A stretch of 64,000 nt of DNA from Karalla daura (taxonomy: Eukaryota > Chordata > Actinopteri > Chaetodontiformes > Leiognathidae): assembly GCA_029224185.1 (NCBI GenBank), contig CM055191.1, positions 26,357,805 through 26,421,804 on the forward strand, given 5' to 3'. The position numbers and the translations under genes were made by a program. The stretch's first letter is position 1; every line of letters begins with the position of its first letter. Shown here piece after piece: positions 49,493-62,591 of the stretch. A model generated the notes under the pieces. It made no database searches, was not told the origin of the DNA, and saw only the letters and a program-made list of their open reading frames with translations.

Positions 49493-50263
49493 GACACGAT
49501 TTGGAGTGTCTACTATGAAAACTGTGGCCACAGTCGCGAGGAGTACTGTAACGTTGAACACCGATGGCAGCGGTGGGAAAATGAATGGGGGCTTATGGAG
49601 AGAAGAGGCTACACTGGGCAGACGGTGAGGCTGGTCGTTTAAATTTCACAAGGCGCACGGGTTTATGGCCTGCCCCGCATGAGAGAGCACCAACGTTACT
49701 ACAAAACTGGAAAAAAACATTTTTCTGCTGCTTAAGGTGTGGCTGGGAGCAGCGTGAAAAGAGTGAAACGAGAGCTGATTTTTCAGCGATCCCGCATGTC
49801 GGCCCGGTGCAAAGAAGAGATTGGACATGCCCAATGCTGAGGGGGCCATTTCCCACTCTGGGAGTCTCCCAAAGCCTGTGCCATCTGCTGGGGTGCATTG
49901 AAGCTGGACGCCTGATCACTTTGTATTATCATGTCAGCAGAGGAGACATTGGAGCAGGTACCTGAGCACATGGTCGCCGAGAACAGGCGCTGCTGAAAAA
50001 CCACGCAACCAATCAGTGTGCAACTCGCTACACAAACACACCTCCAGTTTCTTGAATTTTTGAAATAAAAATGAAGTTTCAAAGTCAAAGTATGGCAACG
50101 TTGCAAATGTTTGTTTGTGGAGTTCTGTTTTTCCCATTCATTCTTATGGGAAAAAGCCAAATTGGCCAAGTGATAAACATTTGGCTCTATGGAGAAAACG
50201 CTTTCACCAATCTGGAATATGAGCTCACTGTCACACCGTAGGGGAGAGTCTCCAGAACGCTCT
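49493..50263 (+). repeat. Monomer m66
   Basis: H3-M1a front like m19/m73, joined to T2 with aaccacgcaacc. Confidence 0.95.
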
Positions 50264-51033
50264 GACGCGATTTGGTGTGTGTACTACTAAATCTGTGGCC
50301 AGAGCTGCGAGGAGAAGTGTAAGGTTGAACATTGATGGCAGCGGTGGGAAAATGAATGGGAGCTTATGGAGAGAAGAGGCTGCACTGGGCAGACGGTGAG
50401 GCTGGTCGTTTAAATTTCACAAGGCGCACGGGTTTATGGCCTGCCCCGCATGAGAGAGCACCAACGTTACTACAAAACTGGAAAAAAACATTTTTCTGCT
50501 GCTTAGGGTGTGGCTGGGAGCAGCGTGAAAAGAGCGAAACGAGAGCTGATTTTTAAGCGATCCCGCATGTCGCACGGGGCTATGAAGAGATTGGACATGC
50601 CCAATGCTGAGGGGGCCATTTCCCACTCTTGGAGTCTCCCAAAGCCTGTGCCATCTGCTGGGGTGCATTGAAGCTGGACGCCTGATCACTTTGTATTATC
50701 ATGTCAGCAGAGGAGACATTGGAGCAGGTACCTGAGCACATGGTCGCCGAGAACAGGCGCTGCTGAAAAACCATGCAACCAATCAGTGTGCAACTCGCTA
50801 CACAAACACACCTCCAGTTTCTTGAATTTTTGAAATAAAAATGAAGTTTCAAAGTCAAAGTATGGCAACGTTGCAAATGTTTGTTTGTGGAGTTCTGTTT
50901 TTCCCATTCATTCTTATGGGAAAAAGCCAAATTGGCCAAGTGATAAACATTTGGCTCTATGGAGAAAACGCTTTCACCAATCTGGAATATGAGCTCACTG
51001 TCACACCGTAGGGGAGAGTCTCCAGAACGCTCT
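50264..51033 (+). repeat. Monomer m67 (chimeric middle)
   Basis: H1-M2/1-T2 with gcttaggg. Closest to m83 and m84. Confidence 0.95.
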
Positions 51034-51804
51034 GACGCGATTTGGTGTGTGTACTACTAAATCTGTGGCCAGAGCTGCGAGGAGAAGTGTAAGGTTGAAC
51101 ATTGATGGCAGCGGTGGGAAAATGAATGGGAGCTTATGGAGAGAAGAGGCTGCACTGGGCAGACGGTGAGGCTGGTCGTTTAAATTTCACAAGGCGCACG
51201 GGTTTATGGCCTGCCCCGCATGAGAGAGCACCAACGTTACTACAAAACTGGAAAAAAACATTTTTCTGCTGCTTAAGGTGTGGCTGGGAGCAGCGTGAAA
51301 AGAGCGAAACGAGAGCTGATTTTTAAGCGATCCCGCATGTCGGCCCGGTGCAAAGAAGAGATTGGACATGCCCAATGCTGAGGGGGCCATTTCCCACTCT
51401 GGGAGTCTCCCAAAGCCTGTGCCATCTGCTGGGGTGCATTGAAGCTGGACGCCTGATCACTTTGTATTATCATGTCAGCAGAGGAGACATTGGAGCAGGT
51501 ACCTGAGCACATGGTCGCCGAGAACAGGCGCTGCTGAAAAACCAGACAACCTATCAGCGTGCAACTTGCTACACAAACACACCACAAGATTCTTCAATTT
51601 TTGAAATGAAAATGAAGTTTCAAAGTCAAAGTTTGGCAACGTTGCGAATGTTTGTTTGTGGAGTTCTGTTTTTCCCATTCATTCTTATGGGAAAAAGCCA
51701 AATTGGCCAAGTGATAAACATTTGGCTTTATGGAGACAACGCTTTCACCAATCTGGAATATGAGCTCACTGTCACGCCGTAGGGGAGAGTCTCCAGATTG
51801 CCCT
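51034..51804 (+). repeat. Monomer m68 (= m22/m56)
   Basis: H1-M1a-T1b with aaccagacaacc and aaagtttggc; begins a third copy of m22-m24. Confidence 0.96.
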
Positions 51805-52575
51805 GACACGATTTGGAGTGTCTACTATGAAAACTGTGGCCACAGTCGCGAGGAGTACTGTAACGTTGAACACCGATGGCAGCGGTGGGAAAATGAATGG
51901 GGGCTTATGGAGAGAAGAGGCTGCACTGGGCAGACAGTGAGGCTGGTCGTTTAAATTTCACAAGGCGCACGGGTTTATGGCCTGCCCCGCATGAGAGAGC
52001 ACCAACGTTACTACAAAACTGGAAAAAAACATTTTTCTGCTGCTTAGGGTGTGGCTGGGAGCAGCGTGAAAAGAGTGAAACGAGAGCTGATTTTTCAGCG
52101 ATCCCGCATGTCGGCCCGGTGCTAAGAAGAGATTGGACATGCCCAATGCTGAGGGGGCCATTTCCCACTCTGGGAGTCTCCCAAAGCCTGTGCCATCTGC
52201 TGGGGTGCATTGAAGCTGGACGCCTGATCACTTTGTATTATCATGTCAGCAGAGGAGACATCGGGGCAGGTACCTGAGCACATGGTTGCCGAGAACAGGC
52301 GCTGCTGAAAAACCATACAACCTATCAGTGTGCAACTCGCTACACAAACACACCTCCAGTTTCTTGAATTTTTGAAATAAAAATGAAGTTTCAAAGTCAA
52401 AGTATGGCAACGTTGCAAATGTTTGTTTGTGGAGTTCTGTTTTTCCCATTCATTCTTATGGGAAAAAGCCAAATTGGCCAAGTGATAAACATTTGGCTCT
52501 ATGGAGACAACGCTTTCACCTATCTGGAATATGAGCTTACTGTCACGCCGTAGGGGAGAGTCTCCAGATTGCCCT
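51805..52575 (+). repeat. Monomer m69 (= m23/m57)
   Basis: H3-M1 with the mosaic cctatcagtg tail and gacagtgagg. Confidence 0.96.
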
Positions 52576-53346
52576 GACACGATTTGGAGTGTCTACTATG
52601 AAAACTGTGGCCACAGTCGCGAGGAGTACTGTAACGTTGAACACACGATGGCAGCGGTGGGAAAATGAATGGGGGCTTATGGAGAGAAGAGGCTGCACTG
52701 GGCAGACGGTGAGGCTGGTCGTTTAAATTTCACAAGGCGCACGGGTTTATGGCCTGCCCCGCATGAGAGAGCACCAACGTTACTACAAAACTGGAAAAAA
52801 ACATTTTTCTGCTGCTTAAGGTGTGGCTGGGAGCAGCGTGAAAAGAGCGAAACGAGAGCTGATTTTTAAGCGATCCCGCATGTCGCACGGGGCTATGAAG
52901 AGATTGGACATGCCCAATGCTGAGGGGGCCCTTTCCCACTCTGCGAGTCTCCCAGGGCCTGTGCCATCTGCTGGGGTGCATTGAAGCTGGACGCCTGATC
53001 ACTTTGTATTATCATGTCAGCAGAGGAGACATTGGAGCAGGTACCTGAGCACATGGTCGCCGAGAACAGGCGCTGCTGATAAACCATGCAACCAATCAGT
53101 GTGCAACTCGCTACACAAACACACCTCCAGTTTCTTGAATTTTTTAAATAAAAATGAAGTTTCAAAGTCAAAGTATGGCAACGTTGCGAATGTTTGTTTG
53201 TGGAGTTCTGTTTTTCCCATTCATTCTTATGGGAAAAAGCCAAATTGGCCAAGTGATAAACATTTGGCTCTATGGAGACAACGCTTTCACCTATCTGGAA
53301 TATGAGCTTACTGTCACGCCGTAGGGGAGAGTCTCCAGATTGCCCT
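52576..53346 (+). repeat. Monomer m70 (front = m24/m58)
   Basis: H3 with the 1-bp gain, M2, T2. The tail is divergent: ttttttaaataaaaatg, ttgcgaatg, and an ending that leads into H3 rather than H1. Confidence 0.95.
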
Positions 53347-54117
53347 GACACGATTTGGAGTGTCTACTATGAAAACTGTGGCCACAGTCGCGAGGAGTAA
53401 TGTAACGTTGAACACCGATGGCAGCGGTGGGAAAATGAATGGGGGCTTATGGAGAGAAGAGGCTACACTGGGCAGACGGTGAGGCTGGTCGTTTAAATTT
53501 CACAAGGCGCACGGGTTTATGGCCTGCCCCGCATGAGAGAGCACCAACGTTACTACAAAACTGGAAAAAAACATTTTTCTGCTGCTTAAGGTGTGGCTGG
53601 GAGCAGCGTGAAAAGAGTGAAACGAGAGCTGAATTTTCAGCGATCCCGCATGTCGGCCCGGTGCAAAGAAGAGATTGGACATGCCCAATGCTGAGGGGGC
53701 CATTTCCCACTCTGGGAGTCTCCCAAAGCCTGTGCCATCTGCTGGGGTGCATTGAAGCTGGACGCCTGATCACTTTGTATTATCATGTCAGCAGAGGAGA
53801 CATTGGAGCAGGTACCTGAGCACATGGTCGCCGAGAAAAGGCGCTGCTGAAAAACCATACAACCTATCAGCGTGCAACTTGCTACACAAACACACCACAA
53901 GATTCTTCAATTTTTGAAATGAAAATGAAGTTTCAAAGTCAAAGTATAGCAACGTTGCGAATGTTTGTTTATGGAGTTCTGTTTTTCCCATTCATTCTCA
54001 TGGGAAAAAGCCAAATTGGCCAAGTGATAAACATTTGGCTCTATGGAGACAACGCTTTCACCAATCTGGAATATGAGCTCACTGTCACACCGCAGGGGAG
54101 AGTCTCCAGAACGCCCT
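53347..54117 (+). repeat. Monomer m71
   Basis: H3 (gaggagtaatg)-M1a-T1b with private gctgaattttc, gagaaaaggcg and tttatggagttc. Related to m19. Confidence 0.95.
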
Positions 54118-54887
54118 GACGCGAATTGGTGTGTTTACTATGAAAACTGTGGCCACAGTCGCGAGGAGAAGTGTAAGGTTTAACATTGATGGCAGCGGTG
54201 GGAAAATGAATGGGGCTTATGGAGAGAAGAGGCTGCACTGGGCAGACGGTGAGGCTGGTCGTTTAAATTTCACAAGGCGCACGGGTTTATGGCCTGCCCC
54301 GCATGAGAGAGCACCAACGTTACTACAAAACTGGAAAAAAACATTTTTCTGCTGCTTAAGGTGTGGCTGGGAGCAGCGTGAAAAGAGTGAAACGAGAGCT
54401 GATTTTTCAGCGATCCCGCATGTCGGCCCGGTGCTAAGAAGAGATTGGACATGCCCAATGCTGAGGGGGCCATTTCCCACTCTGGGAGTCTCCCAAAGCC
54501 TGTGCCATCTGCTGGGGTGCATTGAAGCTGGACGCCTGATCACTTTGTATTATCATGTCAGCAGAGGAGACATTGGGGCAGGTACCTGAGCACATGGTTG
54601 CCGAAAACAGGCCCTGCTGAAAAACCATACAACCTATCAGCGTGCAACTTGCTACACAAACACAACACAAGATTCTTCAATTTTTGAAATGAAAATGAAG
54701 TTTCAAAGTCAAAGTATGGCAACGTTGCGAATGTTTGTTTGTGGAGTTCTGTTTTTCCCATTCATTCTCATGGGAAAAAGCCAAATTGGCCAAGTGATAA
54801 ACATTTGGCTCTATGGAGACAACGCTTTCACCTATCTGGAATATGAGCTTACTGTCACGCCGTAGGGGAGAGTCTCCAGATTGCCCT
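54118..54887 (+). repeat. Monomer m72
   Basis: H4-M1-T1a with gccgaaaacagg and aggccctgctg. Related to m20. Confidence 0.95.
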
Positions 54888-55658
54888 GACACGATTTGGA
54901 GTGTCTACTATGAAAACTGTGGCCACAGTCGCGAGGAGTACTGTAACGTTGAACACCGATGGCAGCGGTGGGAAAATGAATGGGGGCTTATGGAGAGAAG
55001 AGGCTACACTGGGCAGACGGTGAGGCTGGTCGTTTAAATTTCACAAGGCGCACGGGTTTATGGCCTGCCCCGCATGAGAGAGCACCAACGTTACTACAAA
55101 ACTGGAAAAAAACATTTTTCTGCTGCTTAAGGTGTGGCTGGGAGCAGCGTGAAAAGAGTGAAACGAGAGCTGATTTTTCAGCGATCCCGCATGTCGGCCC
55201 GGTGCAAAGAAGAGATTGGACATGCCCAATGCTGAGGGGGCCATTTCCCACTCTGGGAGTCTCCCAAAGCCTGTGCCATCTGCTGGGGTGCATTGAAGCT
55301 GGACGCCTCATCACTTTGTATTATCATGTCAGCAGAGGAGACATTGGAGCAGGTACCTGAGCACATGGTCGCCGAGAACAGGCGCTGCTGAAAAACCATG
55401 CAACCAATCAGTGTGCAACTCGCTACACAAACACACCTCCAGTTTCTTGAATTTTTGAAATAAAAATGAAGTTTCAAAGTCAAAGTATGGCAACGTTGCA
55501 AATGTTTGTTTGTGGAGTTCTGTTTTTCCCATTCATTCTTATGGGAAAAAGCCAAATTGGCCAAGTGATAAACATTTGGCTCTATGGAGAAAACGCTTTC
55601 ACCAATCTGGAATATGAGCTCACTGTCACATCGTAGGGGAGAGTCTCCAGAACGCTCT
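54888..55658 (+). repeat. Monomer m73
   Basis: H3-M1a-T2 with gacgcctcatc, ending catcgtagg. From here rightward every tail is T2. Confidence 0.95.
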
Positions 55659-56428
55659 GACGCGATTTGGTGTGTGTACTACTAAATCTGTGGCCAGAGC
55701 TGCGAGGAGAAGTGTAAGGTTGAACATTGATGGCAGCGGTGGGAAAATGAATGGGAGCTTATGGAGAGAAGAGGCTGCACTGGGCAGACGGTGAGGCTGG
55801 TCGTTTAAATTTCACAAGGCGCACGGGTTTATGGCCTGCCCCGCATGAGAGAGCACCAACGTTACTACAAAACTGGAAAAAAACATTTTTCTGCTGCTTA
55901 AGGTGTGGCTGGGAGCAGCGTGAAAAGAGCGAAACGAGAGCTGATTTTTAAGCGATCCCGCATGTCGCACGGGGCTATGAAGAGATTGGACATGCCCAAT
56001 GCTGAGGGGGCCCTTTCCCACTCTGCGAGTCTCCCAGGGCCTGTGCCATCTGCTGGGGTGCATTGAAGCTGGACGCCTGATCACTTTGTATTATCATGTC
56101 AGCAGAGGACACATTGGAGCAGGTACCTGAGCACATGGTCGCCGAGAACAGGCGCTGCTGAAAAACCATACAACCAATCAGTGTGCAACTCGCTACACAA
56201 ACACACCTCCAGTTTCTTGAATTTTTGAAATAAAAATGAAGTTTCAAAGTCAAAGTATGGCAACGTTGCAGATGTTTGTTTGTGGAGTTCTGTTTTTCCC
56301 ATTCATTCTTATGGGAAAAAGCCAAATTGGCCAAGTGATAAACATTTGGCTCTATGGAGACAACGCTTTCACCAATCTGGAATATGAGCTCACTGTCACA
56401 CCATAGGGGAGAGTCTCCAGAACGCCCT
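55659..56428 (+). repeat. Monomer m74 (pentamer copy 1, position 1)
   Basis: H1-M2-T2 with gaggacac and ttgcagatg, the m25/m59 type. Confidence 0.96.
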
Positions 56429-57199
56429 GACGCAATTTGGTGTGTGTACTATGAAAACTGTGGCCACAGTCGCGAGGAGAAGTGTAAGGTTTAACATTGA
56501 TGGCAGCGGTGGGAAAATGAATGGGGGCTTATGGAGAGAAGAGGCTGCACTGGGCAGACGGTGAGGCTGGTCGTTTAAATTTCACAAGGCGCACGGGTTT
56601 ATGGCCTGCCCCGCATGAGAGAGCACCAACGTTACTACAAAACTGGAAAAAAACATTTTTCTGCTTCTTAAGGTGTGGCTGGGAGCAGCGTGAAAAGAGC
56701 GAAACGAGAGCTGATTTTTCAGCGATCCCGCATGTCGGCCCGGTGCTAAGAAGAGATTGGACATGCCCAATGCTGAGGGGGCCATTTCCCACTCTGGGAG
56801 TCTCCCAAAGCCTGTGCCATCTGCTGGGGTGCATTGAAGCTGGACGCCTGATCACTTTGTATTATCATGTCAGCAGAGGAGACATTGGAGCAGGTACCTG
56901 AGCACATGGTCGCCGAGAACAGGCGCTGCTGAAAAACCATGCAACCAATCAGTGTGCAACTCGCTACACAAACACACCTCCAGTTTCTTGAATTTTTGAA
57001 ATAAAAATGAAGTTTCAAAGTCAAAGTATGGCAATGTTGCAAATGTTTGTTTGTGGAGTTCTGTTTTTCCCATTCATTCTTATGGGAAAAAGCCAAATTG
57101 GCCAAGTGATAAACATTTGGCTCTATGGAGAAAACGCTTTCACCAATCTGGAATATGAGCTCACTGTCACACCGTAGGGGAGAGTCTCCAGAACGCTCT
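56429..57199 (+). repeat. Monomer m75 (pentamer copy 1, position 2)
   Basis: H2 (gtac)-M1-T2. Like m26 but with tgcttctt (H1f-type) and ctctgggag. Confidence 0.96.
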
Positions 57200-57969
57200 G
57201 ACGCGATTTGGTGTGTGTACTACTAAATCTGTGGCCAGAGCTGCGAGGAGAAGTGTAAGGTTGAACATTGATGGCAGCGGTGGGAAAATGAATGGGAGCT
57301 TATGGAGAGAAGAGGCTGCACTGGGCAGACGGTGAGGCTGGTCGTTTAAATTTCACAAGGCGCACGGGTTTATGGCCTGCCCCGCATGAGAGAGCACCAA
57401 CGTTACTACAAAACTGGAAAAAAACATTTTTCTGCTGCTTAAGGTGTGGCTGGGAGCAGCGTGAAAAGAGCGAAACGAGAGCTGATTTTTCAGCGATCCC
57501 GCATGTCGCACGGGGCTATGAAGAGATTGGACATGCCCAATGCTGAGGGGACCCTTTCCCACTCTGCGAGTCTCCCAGGGCCTGTGCCATCTGCTGGGGT
57601 GCATTGAAGCTGGACGCCTGATCACTTTGTATTATCATGTCAGCAGAGGAGACATTGGAGCAGGTACCTGAGCACATGGTCGCCGAGAACAGGCGCTGCT
57701 GAAAAACCATGCAACCAATCAGTGTGCAACTCGCTACACAAACACACCTCCAGTTTCTTGAATTTTTGAAATAAAAATGAAGTTTCAAAGTCAAAGTATG
57801 GCAACGTTGCAAATGTTTGTTTGTGGAGTTCTGTTTTTCCCATTCATTCTTATGGGAAAAAGCCAAATTGGCCAAGTGATAAACATTTGGCTCTATGGAG
57901 AAAACGCTTTCACCAATCTGGAATATGAGCTCACTGTCACATCGTAGGGGAGAGTCTCCAGAACGCTCT
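57200..57969 (+). repeat. Monomer m76 (pentamer copy 1, position 3)
   Basis: H1-M2 (ggggaccctttcc)-T2 with ctgaaaaacc where m27 has ctgataaacc. Confidence 0.96.
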
Positions 57970-58739
57970 GACGCGATTTGGTGTGTGTACTACTAAATCT
58001 GTGGCCAGAGCTGCGAGGAGAAGTGTAAGGTTGAACATTGATGGCAGCGGTGGGAAAATGAATGGGAGCTTATGGAGAGAAGAGGCTGCACTGGGCAGAC
58101 GGTGAGGCTGGTCGTTTAAATTTCACAAGGCGCACGGGTTTATGGCCTGCCCCGCATGAGAGAGCACCAACGTTACTACAAAACTGGAAAAAAACATTTT
58201 TCTGCTGCTTAAGGTGTGGCTGGGAGCAGCGTGAAAAGAGCGAAACGAGAGCTGATTTTTAAGCGATCCCGCATGTCGCACGGGGCTATGAAGAGATTGG
58301 ACATGCCCAATGCTGAGGGGGCCATTTCCCACTCTTGGAGTCTCCCAAAGCCTGTGCCATCTGCTGGGGTGCATTGAAGCTGGACGCCTGATCACTTTGT
58401 ATTATCATGTCAGCAGAGGAGACATTGGAGCAGGTACCTGAGCACATGGTCGCCGAGAACAGGCGCTGCTGAAAAACCACGCAACCAATCAGTGTGCAAC
58501 TCGCTACACAAACACACCTCCAGTTTCTTGAATTTTTGAAATAAAAATGAAGTTTCAAAGTCAAAGTATGGCAACGTTGCAAATGTTTGTTTGTGGAGTT
58601 CTGTTTTTCCCATTCATTCTTATGGGAAAAAGCCAAATTGGCCAAGTGATAAACATTTGGCTCTATGGAGAAAACGCTTTCACCAATCTGGAATATGAGC
58701 TCACTGTCACACCGTAGGGGAGAGTCTCCAGAACGCTCT
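57970..58739 (+). repeat. Monomer m77 (pentamer copy 1, position 4)
   Basis: H1-M2/1-T2 with aaccacgcaacc. Confidence 0.96.
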
Positions 58740-59510
58740 GACGCGATTTGGTGTGTGTACTACTAAATCTGTGGCCAGAGCTGCGAGGAGAAGTGTAAGG
58801 TTGAACATTGATGGCAGCGGTGGGAAAATGAATGGGAGCTTATGGAGAGAAGAGGCTGCACTGGGCAGACGGTGAGGCTGGTCGTTTAAATTTCACAAGG
58901 CGCACGGGTTTATGGCCTGCCCCGCATGAGAGAGCACCAACGTTACTACAAAACTGGAAAAAAACATTTTTCTGCTGCTTAAGGTGTGGCTGGGAGCAGC
59001 GTGAAAAGAGCGAAACGAGAGCTGATTTTTAAGCGATCCCGCATGTCGGCCCGGTGCAAAGAAGAGATTGGACATGCCCAATGCTGAGGGGGCCATTTCC
59101 CACTCTGGGAGTCTCCCAAAGCCTGTGCCATCTGCTGGGGTGCATTGAAGCTGGACGCCTGATCACTTTGTATTATCATGTCAGCAGAGGAGACATTGGA
59201 GCAGGTACCTGAGCACATGGTCGCCGAGAACAGGCGCTGCTGAAAAACCATGCAACCAATCAGTGTGCAACTCGCTACACAAACACACCTCCAGTTTCTT
59301 GAATTTTTGAAATAAAAATGAAGTTTCAAAGTCAAAGTTTGGCAACGTTGCGAATGTTTGTTTGTGGAGTTCTGTTTTTCCCATTCATTCTTATGGGAAA
59401 AAGCCAAATTGGCCAAGTGATAAACATTTGGCTCTATGGAGAAAACGCTTTCACCAATCTGGAATATGAGCTCACTGTCACATCGTAGGGGAGAGTCTCC
59501 AGAACGCTCT
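58740..59510 (+). repeat. Monomer m78 (pentamer copy 1, position 5)
   Basis: H1-M1a-T2. The front is m22-type; the T2 tail has aaagtttggc and ttgcgaatg, so an m22 tail base survives after a T2 block. Confidence 0.96.
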
Positions 59511-60280
59511 GACGCGATTTGGTGTGTGTACTACTAAATCTGTGGCCAGAGCTGCGAGGAGAAGTGTAAGGTTGAACATTGATGGCAGCGGTGGGAAAAT
59601 GAATGGGAGCTTATGGAGAGAAGAGGCTGCACTGGGCAGACGGTGAGGCTGGTCGTTTAAATTTCACAAGGCGCACGGGTTTATGGCCTGCCCCGCATGA
59701 GAGAGCACCAACGTTACTACAAAACTGGAAAAAAACATTTTTCTGCTGCTTAAGGTGTGGCTGGGAGCAGCGTGAAAAGAGCGAAACGAGAGCTGATTTT
59801 TAAGCGATCCCGCATGTCGCACGGGGCTATGAAGAGATTGGACATGCCCAATGCTGAGGGGGCCCTTTCCCACTCTGCGAGTCTCCCAGGGCCTGTGCCA
59901 TCTGCTGGGGTGCATTGAAGCTGGACGCCTGATCACTTTGTATTATCATGTCAGCAGAGGACACATTGGAGCAGGTACCTGAGCACATGGTCGCCGAGAA
60001 CAGGCGCTGCTGAAAAACCATACAACCAATCAGTGTGCAACTCGCTACACAAACACACCTCCAGTTTCTTGAATTTTTGAAATAAAAATGAAGTTTCAAA
60101 GTCAAAGTATGGCAACGTTGCAGATGTTTGTTTGTGGAGTTCTGTTTTTCCCATTCATTCTTATGGGAAAAAGCCAAATTGGCCAAGTGATAAACATTTG
60201 GCTCTATGGAGACAACGCTTTCACCAATCTGGAATATGAGCTCACTGTCACACCATAGGGGAGAGTCTCCAGAACGCCCT
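59511..60280 (+). repeat. Monomer m79 (pentamer copy 2, position 1)
   Basis: Same as m74. Confidence 0.96.
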
Positions 60281-61051
60281 GACGCAATTTGGTGTGTGTA
60301 CTATGAAAACTGTGGCCACAGTCGCGAGGAGAAGTGTAAGGTTTAACATTGATGGCAGCGGTGGGAAAATGAATGGGGGCTTATGGAGAGAAGAGGCTGC
60401 ACTGGGCAGACGGTGAGGCTGGTCGTTTAAATTTCACAAGGCGCACGGGTTTATGGCCTGCCCCGCATGAGAGAGCACCAACGTTACTACAAAACTGGAA
60501 AAAAACATTTTTCTGCTTCTTAAGGTGTGGCTGGGAGCAGCGTGAAAAGAGCGAAACGAGAGCTGATTTTTCAGCGATCCCGCATGTCGGCCCGGTGCTA
60601 AGAAGAGATTGGACATGCCCAATGCTGAGGGGGCCATTTCCCACTCTGGGAGTCTCCCAAAGCCTGTGCCATCTGCTGGGGTGCATTGAAGCTGGACGCC
60701 TGATCACTTTGTATTATCATGTCAGCAGAGGAGACATTGGAGCAGGTACCTGAGCACATGGTCGCCGAGAACAGGCGCTGCTGAAAAACCATGCAACCAA
60801 TCAGTGTGCAACTCGCTACACAAACACACCTCCAGTTTCTTGAATTTTTGAAATAAAAATGAAGTTTCAAAGTCAAAGTATGGCAATGTTGCAAATGTTT
60901 GTTTGTGGAGTTCTGTTTTTCCCATTCATTCTTATGGGAAAAAGCCAAATTGGCCAAGTGATAAACATTTGGCTCTATGGAGAAAACGCTTTCACCAATC
61001 TGGAATATGAGCTCACTGTCACACCGTAGGGGAGAGTCTCCAGAACGCTCT
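60281..61051 (+). repeat. Monomer m80 (pentamer copy 2, position 2)
   Basis: Same as m75. Confidence 0.96.
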
Positions 61052-61821
61052 GACGCGATTTGGTGTGTCTACTACTAAATCTGTGGCCAGAGCTGCGAGG
61101 AGAAGTGTAAGGTTGAACATTGATGGCAGCGGTGGGAAAATGAATGGGAGCTTATGGAGAGAAGAGGCTGCACTGGGCAGACGGTGAGGCTGGTCGTTTA
61201 AATTTCACAAGGCGCACGGGTTTATGGCCTGCCCCGCATGAGAGAGCACCAACGTTACTACAAAACTGGAAAAAAACATTTTTCTGCTGCTTAAGGTGTG
61301 GCTGGGAGCAGCGTGAAAAGAGCGAAACGAGAGCTGATTTTTCAGCGATCCCGCATGTCGCACGGGGCTATGAAGAGATTGGACATGCCCAATGCTGAGG
61401 GGACCCTTTCCCACTCTGCGAGTCTCCCAGGGCCTGTGCCATCTGCTGGGGTGCATTGAAGCTGGACGCCTGATCACTTTGTATTATCATGTCAGCAGAG
61501 GAGACATTGGAGCAGGTACCTGAGCACATGGTCGCCGAGAACAGGCGCTGCTGAAAAACCATGCAACCAATCAGTGTGCAACTCGCTACACAAACACACC
61601 TCCAGTTTCTTGAATTTTTGAAATAAAAATGAAGTTTCAAAGTCAAAGTATGGCAACGTTGCAAATGTTTGTTTGTGGAGTTCTGTTTTTCCCATTCATT
61701 CTTATGGGAAAAAGCCAAATTGGCCAAGTGATAAACATTTGGCTCTATGGAGAAAACGCTTTCACCAATCTGGAATATGAGCTCACTGTCACATCGTAGG
61801 GGAGAGTCTCCAGAACGCTCT
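61052..61821 (+). repeat. Monomer m81 (pentamer copy 2, position 3)
   Basis: Same as m76 except gtgtgtctac in the head. Confidence 0.96.
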
Positions 61822-62591
61822 GACGCGATTTGGTGTGTGTACTACTAAATCTGTGGCCAGAGCTGCGAGGAGAAGTGTAAGGTTGAACATTGATGGCAGC
61901 GGTGGGAAAATGAATGGGAGCTTATGGAGAGAAGAGGCTGCACTGGGCAGACGGTGAGGCTGGTCGTTTAAATTTCACAAGGCGCACGGGTTTATGGCCT
62001 GCCCCGCATGAGAGAGCACCAACGTTACTACAAAACTGGAAAAAAACATTTTTCTGCTGCTTAAGGTGTGGCTGGGAGCAGCGTGAAAAGAGCGAAACGA
62101 GAGCTGATTTTTAAGCGATCCCGCATGTCGCACGGGGCTATGAAGAGATTGGACATGCCCAATGCTGAGGGGGCCATTTCCCACTCTTGGAGTCTCCCAA
62201 AGCCTGTGCCATCTGCTGGGGTGCATTGAAGCTGGACGCCTGATCACTTTGTATTATCATGTCAGCAGAGGAGACATTGGAGCAGGTACCTGAGCACATG
62301 GTCGCCGAGAACAGGCGCTGCTGAAAAACCACGCAACCAATCAGTGTGCAACTCGCTACACAAACACACCTCCAGTTTCTTGAATTTTTGAAATAAAAAT
62401 GAAGTTTCAAAGTCAAAGTATGGCAACGTTGCAAATGTTTGTTTGTGGAGTTCTGTTTTTCCCATTCATTCTTATGGGAAAAAGCCAAATTGGCCAAGTG
62501 ATAAACATTTGGCTCTATGGAGAAAACGCTTTCACCAATCTGGAATATGAGCTCACTGTCACACCGTAGGGGAGAGTCTCCAGAACGCTCT
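61822..62591 (+). repeat. Monomer m82 (pentamer copy 2, position 4)
   Basis: Same as m77. Confidence 0.96.

Larger units (their letters stand above)
46411..55658 (+). repeat. Rearranged distal segment of the array (m62-m73)
   Basis: The 24-monomer order is lost after 46410. m62-m67 are chimeras or singletons. m68-m70 (51034-53346) repeat m22-m24 and m56-m58 (shift 9,247 bp from m56). m71-m73 resemble m19, m20 and m66 but carry private changes. The segment looks like pieces of the long unit reassembled by unequal exchange. Confidence 0.7.
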
